Of a stretch of 43,667 nucleotides of DNA, positions 14,772 to 25,499 are shown piece by piece. Under the pieces are notes generated by a model. The model had not been told where the DNA came from. It ran no database searches and saw only the letters and a program-made list of their open reading frames with translations. The stretch lies in assembly GCA_947307175.1 (NCBI GenBank), contig CAMZIK010000013.1, forward strand, positions 1 through 43,667, written 5' to 3'. How positions within the stretch are numbered: the first letter of the stretch is position 1; each line of letters opens with the position of its first letter. The stretch is from an uncultured Clostridia bacterium. Lineage in GTDB: Bacteria > Bacillota > Clostridia > Oscillospirales > Ruminococcaceae. The position numbers were made by a program, and so were the translations under genes.

Positions 14772-17700
14772 ATGGAGAACTTTGTTGAACGATTTACCCA
14801 TATTGCTTCGGAATACCCGGAGCAGACAGCACTTGTCTGCGGCGAGGACACGCTTACATACCGTCAGCTCGATATTTTAAGCTCTAAAATAGCTGCAAGA
14901 CTGATAAGAAAGGGTGCAGGCAGAGATAAGATATACCCTATCGTACTTGAACGCAGCAATATGTATGTGGCTGCAATGATAGGCATTCTCAAATCGGGTG
15001 CTGCCTATGCACCGCTGTTGACAGAATACCCTGAAAACCGAATAGAATATATAAAGAAAGACTGCGGTGCAGAGCTGACAGTAGACGCTGCATTCCTCGC
15101 AGGAATAGAAAACGAGCAGCCGCTTGACTCCATGCCAAATATAGCCTCTGACGATATCGCTGTTGTGATCTACACCTCAGGCTCTACGGGCGAACCGAAG
15201 GGTGTTGTCCACACGCACAAAAGCATTGCGGATTCAGTTTACCGCTATAACGAGTGCTTTGACACATACCCGGGATACCGTGCAGCAGTCAATGCTCCGT
15301 TTTCATTTGTTGTATCGGTGCAGAGCATACTCTCGCCTCTTGCAGCTGCGGGCAGCGCATATATTTTTCCTTACAAGGCTTTGCGTGATCCGCTGGTGCT
15401 TGCACAGCTCATCGAAAAATACAAAGTAGAACGAAGCTATATCAGTCCGAAGATGCTGAGGCTTTTCAAGCCTGCGGGTGATTCGCTCAGGACCGTGACT
15501 ACAGGCGGAGAGCGAGTGTCGGGAGTTTACAGCGACAAGTTCAATATAAAGGTCTTTTACGGTCAGACAGAATCCGCAAGCGGCGTGATGATGTTCGCGC
15601 TGACCGAGCAGGCGCAGACCAAAATGATGTTCGATATTAACAAGAAATACGACAACACTCCGATAGGCAGACCAATAGGAAACATCAAGGCATATCTGCT
15701 GGATGAAAACGGCAAACCTGCTGATAAAGGCGAGATCTGCCTTGCGGGGAACTTTGCACAGTGCTATTTGCGGCTTCCCGAGCAAAGTAAAAAAACATTC
15801 ACGGACAACCCGTTCAAAGAACAGGACGGCTTCGACAGGCTCCTGCACACAGGCGACATAGCAAAGAAAGATGAAAACGGAGATCTGATCTATATCGACC
15901 GCAAGGACTGGATGGTAAAGGTCAACGGTCAGCGTGTGGAAATGGGCGAGGTCGAGGTACGGCTGTCAAAGGTACCGGGAGTTGAAAACGCCGCTGTTGC
16001 AAATTTCACCGACAGCAACGGACAGACATATATCTGTGGATACTATGTTTCGCAGCAAAAGCTCGATGACAGCTTTATAAGAGCCGAGCTTGCAAAGACT
16101 CTGCCCGATTATATGATACCAAGATTTATCACTGCGCTTGACAAGTTGCCTTTGACATCAAACGGAAAGGTCGACAGAAAGGCACTTAAAGCACCCGAGG
16201 CAAAGGATTTTGCGGTGCAGTACAGACCGCCTCGGACAGACGCTGAAAAGCTGGTTTGCAAGGCTTTTGAGAACCTGCTCGGTCTTGAAAGAGTCGGCGT
16301 GGACGATGACTTTTTTGCACTTGGCGGCGACTCCATAAAGAGCGTTATGCTTCAGGAACAGCTGTCAGGATACTGCGTTTCTGCAAAGCAGATATTTGAA
16401 AAGAGGACTCCCTGTGAGATAGCAAAGTGTCTTACCCAAAAAAGCGATGAAGACTTTGCTTTCGAGCAGCGTGATGCTTACCCGATGACCGACCCGCAGC
16501 TGGGCATCTACCTTGCAAATATGCAGGATATGCAAAGCCTTGAATACAACACGCCGTCAAGCACGGTTTTTGATAGGGATACGGGCATTGACGCTCAAAG
16601 GCTTGCCGATGCCGTAAAACAAACAGCAGAGCTTTACCCGTTTATGAAGGTATGTGCAAAAGTTGTTGACGGTAAACCATGTATCGTTCCCGTAAAGGAT
16701 ATGCAGATCGACATTCCCGTTATTAAAACAGATGAAACAGACGAGGACAAGCTGATGAAGAGCTTCCTCAAGCCCTTTGACCTTGAAAACGGTCCGCTGT
16801 TCAGATTTGCGGTATACGATACGCCAAATGGCGCTGTTCTGCTGTTCGATGTGCATCATCTCATCACTGATGGAACTTCGCAGTCTTTGTTTATGAAAAA
16901 CCTTGCTCTTGTTTACGCCGGAAAGACACCCGAAAAAGAGGCTGTCAGCAGCTTTGCACTGTGCTCATGGGAGCAAAAGCAGAAACAAAGCAGCAGATTT
17001 GATGAGTGTAAGAAGTTCTTTGACGATATGCTCTCAGGCGTTGAGGTCGATTCAAACATAATTGCAGACGAGATAGATAACAAGCCGGAGAAAAACGGCG
17101 GTCATATGACATTCAAAACGAACGGGTCTGTTGATGCAGATGTTTTGCAGGGTGCGTGCAGGGAAATGAAGATAACCGAGAACACGCTGTTCCTCGGTGC
17201 GTTTGCATATGCTCTTGCAAAGCAGTCAGGGCAGGAGCTTGCTTTGCTGTGCGCAGTTGAAAACGGAAGACATATCCCCGAGCTGAAAAACACATTCGGA
17301 ATGCTTGTGCATACTCTGCCTTTATGTATTGAGGCAAAGGACAGCGAGGACACTCGGGATTATCTTGCAAAGGTACAAAACATACTGTTTGAGAGCCTTG
17401 ACCACGACCTCGTTTCTATCGTACAGCTTGCAAGCGAATATGAGGTAAATTCGGATATACTGTTTGTTTATCAGGGCGAGATGTTCAGCGGAGTCGAATT
17501 TGAAGGCAGGACTGTTCACAGCCGTTTACACAAGACGGGTGACGCTATGGCGAAGCTGTCGCTCGACGTTTTCAAAAGCGAAGGCGGCTACGACCTTTCG
17601 TTTGAGTACAGAAAGGATCTGTACCTCGACGAAACAATAGAGAACTTTGCACACCTGTATATCAATATACTCAAAGGTCTTGCGGAATGCGCAGCGCTCG

Positions 17701-20700
17701 GCGAGATAGCTCTGTGCGGCGAACGTGAAAAGGATTTCTACCGCAGTGCGAACGACAACAAAGTTGAATTTGACCGCAGCCTGACGGTGACACAGCTGTT
17801 TGCACAGCAGGTATCCGCTCACCCCGACAACACAGCCGTAGTTTTCAAGGACAAGAAGCTGACTTATGCGCAGCTCGATAAATACAGCGAGAACCTCGCA
17901 AAGCTGCTTGCGAAAAACGGCATAGGCAAGGAGTGTCCCGTCGGCATACTTGTAAAGCGCTGCGAGCTTTTCCCGATATGCACCCTTGCGGTGCTCAAAG
18001 CGGGCGGTGCGTGTCAGCCGCTTGACAGCAACTATCCGCAGGACAGGCTTGAATTCATGCTTGAGGACTCTAAGGCTAAGGTAGTCATCGCCGACGACGA
18101 GCTTGCGCCGCTTATCCCCGGCTTCAAGGGTACTGTCATCTCTGCGCAGAGCATCTACAGTCTGCCCGATGATAACGTGACTGTGCTCGATCCGCCTGAT
18201 GCCGATACGCTCTTTGCGCTTATCTACACCTCAGGCTCGACCGGCAAGCCCAAGGGCTGTATGCTCATGCACAAAAACCTCGTGAACTTCTGCATTTCGT
18301 TCAGTGAAAGATTCGGTGTCACCGACAGCGACAGGTTCGCAGCCTACGGTGCGTTCGGCTTCGACGCTTCGATGCAGGATATGTACCCTGCGCTTACAAG
18401 CGGCGCTGCGGTGTATATCGTACCCGAGGAAACAAGGCTTGACCTTATCGGTCTGCACGAATTTGTTATCGGCAACAAGATAACCATGATGGACTGCACC
18501 ACACAGCTGGGCAGACAGTACATAACCGCTTATCCGCAAAGTCCGTATATGAGAACGTTCACCGTCGGAGGCGAAAAGCTTGTACCGTGTCAGCCGCCGG
18601 AGTTTGATTTTGTCAATACCTACGGTCCGACAGAGTGTACTATTTATGTCAGCGACTACCGTGTTGACAGACAGTATGAAAGCGTTCCTATCGGAAAGAG
18701 CTTTGGAAACTGCGATATATATATTCTTGACAAATCGGGCAGACTGCTGCCGCCGGGCGCTGTCGGTGAGCTTGTTATTTCGGGTTACCCTGTCACAAGG
18801 GGATACCTCGGACGTGATGAACTGACGAGGGAAAAATTTATTGAAAACAATATCTTCGACATTGACGGCTATGAAAGAATGTATCTCACGGGCGATGTCT
18901 GCCGCTATCTTTCAAACGGCAATATCCAGTTTGTCGGAAGACGTGATGAGCAGGTCAAGATAAGAGGCTTCCGTATCGAGCTGACAGAAATAGAAAGACG
19001 CATAAGGGAGTTTGAGGGCATAACCGATGCGAGCGTTATTGCGGCAGATCTGCCCAGCGGCGGAAAAGCTGTAATAGCTTATGTTGTATCGGAAAGCAAG
19101 GTCGATGTGCCGCTTCTGAACGGATTTATCGCCGAAGAGCTGCCGCCGTATATGGTGCCGTCAGTGACGATGCAGATAGACAGCATACCTATCACGCCTA
19201 ACGGCAAGGTCGATAAGAGAAAGCTGCCGCAGCCGAGTCTCAAGACTGATGAAAAGCAGCAGGCAAGACAGCTCAACTCGCTGGAGAAAAAGCTGTGCGG
19301 TATGGTGAGCGGGATAACGGGACTTGAGACCGACTGCGTTACCGACAGCCTGGTTTCGCTCGGCATAACCTCGCTGACCGCTATAATGCTTGCAGCAAAG
19401 CTGTTTGAGAGCTTTGGACTGAAAACAAGCGCAACAGATCTGCTCGACAACGGCTGCACGCTGATGGCGCTCGAAGAAAAGATAATAGACAGCCTTTTGA
19501 ATACATCGCCGCAGACTGTTTCGAATGAGAAGCAGGCACGGCTTGGTTCGGTGCGCCTTTGCGCCGAGCAGCTGGGAGTTTACTACGACAGCGTAAAGAA
19601 TCCTGATGCGATAATATACAATATCCCGATGAAATATACCTTTGCAAAGGGAACAGACGCACAGAAGCTCAGGGATTCGCTTGAAAAGCTGATACTTGCA
19701 AACCCTGTGCTGTCATCAAGGATCGATATGGAAAACGGCGAGATAGTTCAAAAGCAGATACCGAACTTCAAGCCGTATATACCTGTGCTTTCGTTCAACG
19801 AGAGCGAGCTTGCACAAAAGCAGCACGAGTTCGTAAAGCCGTTCAAGCTGTCAAGGGGACCTCTTTTCAGGGCAGCGGTTATACAAACACCAAACAGCGT
19901 TGTTCTGCTTTTTGACGTTCACCACATTATAATGGACGGTATATCGCTGTCACTGATGCTTTCAAAGCTGGTCGATATTTACGGCGGCGCAGAGACTGAA
20001 ACGGACACATCATACTATGACTATATTGCTGCGGAGGAGAAGCTTGAAAACAGCGAAAAGGGCGATGCAGCAAGAGAATACTACAAGCAGCTTTTTGCAG
20101 ACTATGAAAATGCGAGCGAGATCTCCGCTGACCTTAATGGTGATGCGGAAAAAGGCGGTCTTAAAGAGGCTGTCTCCCTGCTTGACAAGAGTGCTGCCGA
20201 GCAGTTCTGCCGTGCAAACTCGGTAACGCCTGCGGCTTTGATGCTTGCCGCAACGGAGTATGCGATAAGCAGACTTACGGCTGACAGACAGGTATACATC
20301 TCGATGATCTCGGGCGGAAGAGACGATGTGCGCTTTATGGACTCGCTGGGTATGTTCGTGAAGAGCCTGCCTCTGCACGCAGTCATAGATACTCAAAGAA
20401 CAGTATCGCAGTTTATAGCCGATACCGCATCGGCTATGACCGACGCACAGAAAAACAGCGCATATCCGTTCATCAAGCTGTATGACAAATACGGCTTTGC
20501 CTCAAAGATAAACTACGCCTGCCAGCTTGGCGTTGACAGCAGCGTGACGCTTGACGGCAGGGAGATAGAGGAAAGCATCATCGTTGCACCCCTGCCCAAA
20601 TTCAGCCTGTCGGTACACATCAATGAAAAGGGCGACAGGATAGCTGTCAATGTTCAGTACAACGATGCGCTTTATTCGGACAGGCTCGCACAGATGATAT

Positions 20701-23700
20701 CCTCGGCGATAGCCTGCACGGCAGAGAATATGATAAGCGGTGCAGACGGAAAGCTTTGCGGCATCAGCATGATGAGGCAAAGCGAGACTGAAATGATAAA
20801 AAGTTTTGCAAACACAGGCAGGCGTGATATACCGATAATGCTTTATCACAGGCTGTTTGAGCATCAGGCAAAGGCACACCCCGAAAGGACTGCGCTTATC
20901 GCCTGTGATGCAAGCTATACCTACGAGCAGCTCGACAGGCTTATGAACTGTGCGGCTAACGCACTTACATCAATGGGTGTGAAAAAAGGAGACAGAGTTG
21001 CTGTTCTTCTCCCGAGAACGAGCAGGCAGATAATTGCTATGTATGCAGTTCTCAAGGCGGGCGGCGCATATATCCCATGCGATCCGGAATACCCAAAAGA
21101 CCGCATCGAATACATTCTTGAAAACAGTGGTGCAAGATATATCATCACCGACGGAGAAAAGGGCTACGCAAACGAGATAAACATAGAAAAGCTGCTTGAA
21201 AACAATGACAGCTCCGAGCCGAAGGTCGATATTGAGCCGAGCGATACCGCATATCTTATCTACACATCAGGCTCGACGGGCAGACCGAAGGGCGTTGTGA
21301 TAAGGCACGGTTCTATCGCAAATTATCTCACGCCTTACGAAGAAAACATACACATTCATGCACTCGCAAACGAAGGCACAGTTTATGTTTCGGTAACGAC
21401 GGTATCATTTGATATGTCGCTGAAAGAAACTGCTGCCGCACTGTGCAGCGGGCTTACTCTCGTGCTTGCTGATGAAGCGCAGACAAAGGATCCGCACAAG
21501 CTGTGCGAGCTGTTTGAAAAAACGGGCGGAGATGTTTTCAATGCCACACCGTCAAGGCTTGAGCAGTATATGCTGCTTGACGAGTTCAGGGCGGTGCTTG
21601 CAAGGTGCAGGATAATAATGTGCGGCGGTGAAAAGTATTCGCCGAAGCTGCTCAGGGATCTGCACAGTGTGACCGATGCACGCATATTCAACACCTACGG
21701 TCCTACCGAGATAACGGTATCGTGCAACGCTAAGGAGTTAACACAAAGCAGCGAGGTATGCGTCGGAAAGCCTTTGCTCAATGTGAACGAATATATCGTT
21801 GATGCAGACGGCAACCTGCTGCCCTGCGGTGTGGTCGGCGAGCTTTATGTCGGCGGTGCAGGTGTTGCAGACGGCTACCTCAACAACGAGGAGCTTACGC
21901 AAAAGAGCTTTACGGTTTATAACGAAGAGCGAATATACAAAACAGGTGACTATGCTCGCTGGACAGACGAAGGCGATGTTGTCATACTCGGGCGTACAGA
22001 CGATCAGGTCAAGCTGCGTGGTCTGCGCATAGAGCTTGGCGAGGTCGAAAGAGCTATACTTGCTCACGATGGCGTAAGACAGGCAGTTGCACTTATAGCT
22101 AAAATAAACGGCGCAGAGCATCTGTGTGCTTATTACTGCGCAGACGAAAGCATCACGCCCGATGATGTTCGCAGCAGCATAGCAAAGCGTCTTACCGCAT
22201 ATATGATACCGTCATCACTGATGCGGCTTGACAGTATGCCGCAGACACCTAACGGCAAGATCGACAAAAAGGCTCTGCCTGCACCGGCGTTGTCGTTCAC
22301 GCCTGCTTACAGTGAGCCTGTGAATGATACGGAAAAAGCTTTGTGCGGTATATTTGCGCAGGTTCTCGGGCTTGATAAGGTAAGTGCAGACAGCAGTTTC
22401 TTCGACCTTGGCGGAACATCACTGACGGTAACGAGCGTGCTGGTCAAAGCAAACGAAATGGGCTTTGAGGTGTCCTATACCGATATATTCACGCACAAAT
22501 CGCCACGAGGCATCGCACAGATGCTCACACACAGCAGCGATGCGTCGGACGGGCTTGACAAATACGATTACAGCAGCTTTGACAGCATACTGGCGGCTAA
22601 TACCATTGAAAACATCTGTCAGAACACAAACGAGACAGGCGAGCTGCTCCTCACGGGTGCAACGGGCTATCTGGGCATACACATTCTGAGATCATTCCTT
22701 GAAAGCCAAAACGGAAAGGTATACTGCCTGCTTCGCAGCTCAAAGCAGCTCAGTGCGCTCAACCGCCTCAAGGGTCTGTATTACTACTATTTTGAAAAAG
22801 AGCTCAGCGACTATGAGGACAGACTTACGATAGTCGAGGGAAGCGTTACCTCTGACGACTGGTTCTCACAGCTCGGCGGCATCAGTATAGACACGGTGAT
22901 AAACTGCGCTGCTCTTGTAAAGCATTTTTCCGAAACAGACGATATAGAGCGTGTGAACGCAGGCGGTGTCAAAAACCTGATAGAATTCTGCAAAAAGCAT
23001 AACAGTATGCTTGTTCAGGTATCAACGGGAAGCGTTGCGGGCGACAGAGTCAATGGCTATCCTGACAAGGATAAATGCCTTGATGAGCGCAGCTTCTATT
23101 TCGGGCAGACGATAGACAATCAGTATGTCCACAGCAAGTTCCTTGCAGAAAGGTATGTGCTTGAGGCGATAGGCGACGGCTTGAAGGCAAAGATAATGCG
23201 TGTGGGCAACCTTTCGGCAAGAAGCGGCGACGGAGAGTTCCAGATAAACTTCCTTACAAACGGTTTTATCGGCAGACTAAGAGCTTATCTTGTGATAGGC
23301 GCTATCCCGTACGATATGCTCGATTACCCTGTTGAGCTTGCACCGATAAACGAGACTGCCGATGCGATACTGCGCCTTTGCAGCACGTCGGACAAATGCT
23401 GCATATTCCACCCGTTCAACAATCACTATATCCCGCTGGGCGATATAATCACACGAATGATAGATATGGGGCTTGACATAAGACTGGTAGAGCGTGATGA
23501 GTTCATACAGTGCGTAAAGGATGCGGAGAGCGACAAGGAAAAGTCGGCAATGCTGACAACGCTGCTTGCTTATGCGAACAGAGACAGCAGCAAAACAGTT
23601 GAGATGATCCACACCGATAATGAGTACACCACTCAGGTGCTGTACCGTCTCGGATTCAGGTGGTCAATGACTGCCGACGAATACATCACAGGTTTCCTGA

Positions 23701-23747
23701 AAGCACTTTACGGGCTTGGATTTTTTGATGTGGAGGATAAGGCATAA
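14772..23747 (+). CDS. Three-module nonribosomal peptide synthetase with terminal reductase (A-T-C-A-T-C-A-T-R)
   Basis: The 2991-residue synthetase has A1 (YTSGSTG at Tyr134), T1 (GGDS, Ser521), C1 (HHLITDG, His695-Gly701), A2 (Tyr1152), T2 (GITSLTA, Ser1534), C2 (HHIIMDG, His1717-Gly1723), A3 (Tyr2164), T3 (GGTS, Ser2550) and a thioester reductase (nucleotide loop TGATGYLG from 2628, YVHSK with Tyr2785 and Lys2789). All key residues are present. The reductase should release the chain as an aldehyde or alcohol with NAD(P)H. A2 and A3 keep the Asp that binds the substrate amino group (FDAS, Asp1198; FDMS, Asp2214). A1 has Val180 there (SFVVSVQ), as in domains that load acids without an alpha-amino group, so an acyl or keto acid starter is likely. 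No phosphopantetheinyl transferase is in the window. It begins the operon with the exporter and TIM-like genes. Confidence 0.95.
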   Translation: MENFVERFTHIASEYPEQTALVCGEDTLTYRQLDILSSKIAARLIRKGAGRDKIYPIVLERSNMYVAAMIGILKSGAAYAPLLTEYPENRIEYIKKDCGAELTVDAAFLAGIENEQPLDSMPNIASDDIAVVIYTSGSTGEPKGVVHTHKSIADSVYRYNECFDTYPGYRAAVNAPFSFVVSVQSILSPLAAAGSAYIFPYKALRDPLVLAQLIEKYKVERSYISPKMLRLFKPAGDSLRTVTTGGERVSGVYSDKFNIKVFYGQTESASGVMMFALTEQAQTKMMFDINKKYDNTPIGRPIGNIKAYLLDENGKPADKGEICLAGNFAQCYLRLPEQSKKTFTDNPFKEQDGFDRLLHTGDIAKKDENGDLIYIDRKDWMVKVNGQRVEMGEVEVRLSKVPGVENAAVANFTDSNGQTYICGYYVSQQKLDDSFIRAELAKTLPDYMIPRFITALDKLPLTSNGKVDRKALKAPEAKDFAVQYRPPRTDAEKLVCKAFENLLGLERVGVDDDFFALGGDSIKSVMLQEQLSGYCVSAKQIFEKRTPCEIAKCLTQKSDEDFAFEQRDAYPMTDPQLGIYLANMQDMQSLEYNTPSSTVFDRDTGIDAQRLADAVKQTAELYPFMKVCAKVVDGKPCIVPVKDMQIDIPVIKTDETDEDKLMKSFLKPFDLENGPLFRFAVYDTPNGAVLLFDVHHLITDGTSQSLFMKNLALVYAGKTPEKEAVSSFALCSWEQKQKQSSRFDECKKFFDDMLSGVEVDSNIIADEIDNKPEKNGGHMTFKTNGSVDADVLQGACREMKITENTLFLGAFAYALAKQSGQELALLCAVENGRHIPELKNTFGMLVHTLPLCIEAKDSEDTRDYLAKVQNILFESLDHDLVSIVQLASEYEVNSDILFVYQGEMFSGVEFEGRTVHSRLHKTGDAMAKLSLDVFKSEGGYDLSFEYRKDLYLDETIENFAHLYINILKGLAECAALGEIALCGEREKDFYRSANDNKVEFDRSLTVTQLFAQQVSAHPDNTAVVFKDKKLTYAQLDKYSENLAKLLAKNGIGKECPVGILVKRCELFPICTLAVLKAGGACQPLDSNYPQDRLEFMLEDSKAKVVIADDELAPLIPGFKGTVISAQSIYSLPDDNVTVLDPPDADTLFALIYTSGSTGKPKGCMLMHKNLVNFCISFSERFGVTDSDRFAAYGAFGFDASMQDMYPALTSGAAVYIVPEETRLDLIGLHEFVIGNKITMMDCTTQLGRQYITAYPQSPYMRTFTVGGEKLVPCQPPEFDFVNTYGPTECTIYVSDYRVDRQYESVPIGKSFGNCDIYILDKSGRLLPPGAVGELVISGYPVTRGYLGRDELTREKFIENNIFDIDGYERMYLTGDVCRYLSNGNIQFVGRRDEQVKIRGFRIELTEIERRIREFEGITDASVIAADLPSGGKAVIAYVVSESKVDVPLLNGFIAEELPPYMVPSVTMQIDSIPITPNGKVDKRKLPQPSLKTDEKQQARQLNSLEKKLCGMVSGITGLETDCVTDSLVSLGITSLTAIMLAAKLFESFGLKTSATDLLDNGCTLMALEEKIIDSLLNTSPQTVSNEKQARLGSVRLCAEQLGVYYDSVKNPDAIIYNIPMKYTFAKGTDAQKLRDSLEKLILANPVLSSRIDMENGEIVQKQIPNFKPYIPVLSFNESELAQKQHEFVKPFKLSRGPLFRAAVIQTPNSVVLLFDVHHIIMDGISLSLMLSKLVDIYGGAETETDTSYYDYIAAEEKLENSEKGDAAREYYKQLFADYENASEISADLNGDAEKGGLKEAVSLLDKSAAEQFCRANSVTPAALMLAATEYAISRLTADRQVYISMISGGRDDVRFMDSLGMFVKSLPLHAVIDTQRTVSQFIADTASAMTDAQKNSAYPFIKLYDKYGFASKINYACQLGVDSSVTLDGREIEESIIVAPLPKFSLSVHINEKGDRIAVNVQYNDALYSDRLAQMISSAIACTAENMISGADGKLCGISMMRQSETEMIKSFANTGRRDIPIMLYHRLFEHQAKAHPERTALIACDASYTYEQLDRLMNCAANALTSMGVKKGDRVAVLLPRTSRQIIAMYAVLKAGGAYIPCDPEYPKDRIEYILENSGARYIITDGEKGYANEINIEKLLENNDSSEPKVDIEPSDTAYLIYTSGSTGRPKGVVIRHGSIANYLTPYEENIHIHALANEGTVYVSVTTVSFDMSLKETAAALCSGLTLVLADEAQTKDPHKLCELFEKTGGDVFNATPSRLEQYMLLDEFRAVLARCRIIMCGGEKYSPKLLRDLHSVTDARIFNTYGPTEITVSCNAKELTQSSEVCVGKPLLNVNEYIVDADGNLLPCGVVGELYVGGAGVADGYLNNEELTQKSFTVYNEERIYKTGDYARWTDEGDVVILGRTDDQVKLRGLRIELGEVERAILAHDGVRQAVALIAKINGAEHLCAYYCADESITPDDVRSSIAKRLTAYMIPSSLMRLDSMPQTPNGKIDKKALPAPALSFTPAYSEPVNDTEKALCGIFAQVLGLDKVSADSSFFDLGGTSLTVTSVLVKANEMGFEVSYTDIFTHKSPRGIAQMLTHSSDASDGLDKYDYSSFDSILAANTIENICQNTNETGELLLTGATGYLGIHILRSFLESQNGKVYCLLRSSKQLSALNRLKGLYYYYFEKELSDYEDRLTIVEGSVTSDDWFSQLGGISIDTVINCAALVKHFSETDDIERVNAGGVKNLIEFCKKHNSMLVQVSTGSVAGDRVNGYPDKDKCLDERSFYFGQTIDNQYVHSKFLAERYVLEAIGDGLKAKIMRVGNLSARSGDGEFQINFLTNGFIGRLRAYLVIGAIPYDMLDYPVELAPINETADAILRLCSTSDKCCIFHPFNNHYIPLGDIITRMIDMGLDIRLVERDEFIQCVKDAESDKEKSAMLTTLLAYANRDSSKTVEMIHTDNEYTTQVLYRLGFRWSMTADEYITGFLKALYGLGFFDVEDKA

Positions 23748-25495
23748 TGACTTTGAAAAGAAACGGTGTACTTCTTAACAAGAAATTCAACGAATATCTT
23801 TTTCCTGCGATACTGGGCGCTATGTCTATACTGCTCGCATCATTTGTTGACGGCATTATCGTTTCAAAGATGATAAGCTCTGATGCGCTGTCGGCGGTAA
23901 ACCTTGCAGATCCTGTGATACTGTTTATGCAGGCGGTGTTCTTCCTGTTCGGTATCGGCGGACTTATAACCATTTCAAGAGCACTCGGAGAAAGAGACCG
24001 CCGCAAGGCGAATGCGGTATTCACGCTTGCAGTAGTCGGTTCTATTATAACGGCTGCACTTGTGACTCTGCTCGGAACGCTGTTTATCGACAATATCGTT
24101 TCGGCGATATGCAACGAACAGAAACTGACACAGATGGTAAAGGAATATGTTTCGTACAGCATTTACGGCTGTTCGCTGATAATAATAATACCCACATTCG
24201 TTCTTCTGATGAGGGTGGACGGTCTGCCGAAATTTTCATCGGCGGTGCTTGTAGTATCAAATGTAGTGAATCTGATAATGGACATTGTTTACATAAAGGT
24301 ATTTGATATGGGCATTAAGGGTGCAGCGCTGGCAACGGTGACGGGCTATGCGTTCGGGGCGCTGATGGTGCTGTACTACCTTTTGTTCTATAAAAAGCGC
24401 ACGCTTAAGTTTGTAAAGCTCTGTGCAAAGGATATAAAGTATATGGGGGAGCTTTGCGTTAGCGGCATCTCCTCGGTGCTCAACACGGTGCTGCTTTTCG
24501 TCAAGGCGATACTGCTCAACAGGATAGTCATAAGTACAGCGGGAGCAGAGGGCATAAAAGCTTTCTCGGTATGCAATTTTCTTTTAACATTCATATCTAT
24601 GTTCGTTTCGGGCGGTGCGGACACTATGACACCGATAGTCAGCATGCTCAGCGGTGAAAAGGACTGCAGCGGACTGCGGTTCGTTCTGAAAAAGACTTTC
24701 ATTTTCGTGCTTGGCTGCTGCGCTGCGGTGATCGCATTCATTTGCATCTTCCCCGAAACAGTTCTGGGCATATTCTCGGTAAAATCAGAAAGCGGTCTTG
24801 CTGTGGGCATTCCCGCAGTGAGGATATTCTCGCTGAGCCTGATAGGAATGGGAATATGCTATATAATGATGAACTTTTATCAGGCAACAAAGCACAAGCC
24901 GCTTTCGATAATGGTCTCGCTGCTGCGAGGGCTTGCGCTGACTGTACCGCTTGCCTTTGTGATGTCAAAGATGTTCGGGACAACAGGTCTTTGGTGGTCT
25001 GTATTCATATCCGAAATGCTCACTGCGGTTATATTGTTTGCTGTGAGCTATGTCATCAGCAGGAAAAAGAAGGACAAGTACAGCAGCATCTTGCTGTTTG
25101 AAAAAAAAGCGGAAAACTGTGCATTTTATGATGTCAGTCTTGAGGCTGAGCAGAAAAATGCAGTAAAGGTTTCCGAAACTATATGCAGCTTTTGCCTTGA
25201 GAACTCCGTTGAGGATAAAAAAGCGCAGTACGCAGGTCTGCTGGCAGAGGAAACGGTCGAGCACATTCGCCGTTTCAACAAGGATAAGGCTCCGAGGATA
25301 GACCTGTTTTGCAGCGTCATACCCGACAAGGTGATCCTGTCGGTGCGTGACAACGGCGCTATATTTGATCCTGCAAATGTAGAGGACGATACGGAGGAGT
25401 TCTCAAATCTAAAAATGATACACAGCGTTGCTGACAACGTTGAATATACAAGAGTCATAGGACTTAACAATATGCTTGTTGAATTAGGGAGGTAA
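23747..25495 (+). CDS. MATE-family exporter fused to a C-terminal HATPase_c (anti-sigma/serine-kinase-like) domain
   Basis: The first 440 residues form a MATE multidrug/toxin antiporter with about 12 membrane helices (typical segments GAMSILLASFVDGIIVSKMI, FFLFGIGGLITISRALGERD, duplicated in the second half). Residues about 455-582 form a soluble domain with an N-box-like AEETVEHIRRFN and an ATP-lid VRDNGAIFDP, as in RsbW/SpoIIAB-type ATPases. The gene overlaps the NRPS stop by one base (TAATG), so the two are translationally coupled and the transporter probably exports the peptide. What the ATPase domain does is unknown; it might bind ATP, phosphorylate a partner or gate transport. Confidence 0.85.
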   Translation: MTLKRNGVLLNKKFNEYLFPAILGAMSILLASFVDGIIVSKMISSDALSAVNLADPVILFMQAVFFLFGIGGLITISRALGERDRRKANAVFTLAVVGSIITAALVTLLGTLFIDNIVSAICNEQKLTQMVKEYVSYSIYGCSLIIIIPTFVLLMRVDGLPKFSSAVLVVSNVVNLIMDIVYIKVFDMGIKGAALATVTGYAFGALMVLYYLLFYKKRTLKFVKLCAKDIKYMGELCVSGISSVLNTVLLFVKAILLNRIVISTAGAEGIKAFSVCNFLLTFISMFVSGGADTMTPIVSMLSGEKDCSGLRFVLKKTFIFVLGCCAAVIAFICIFPETVLGIFSVKSESGLAVGIPAVRIFSLSLIGMGICYIMMNFYQATKHKPLSIMVSLLRGLALTVPLAFVMSKMFGTTGLWWSVFISEMLTAVILFAVSYVISRKKKDKYSSILLFEKKAENCAFYDVSLEAEQKNAVKVSETICSFCLENSVEDKKAQYAGLLAEETVEHIRRFNKDKAPRIDLFCSVIPDKVILSVRDNGAIFDPANVEDDTEEFSNLKMIHSVADNVEYTRVIGLNNMLVELGR

Positions 25496-25499
25496 TCAG

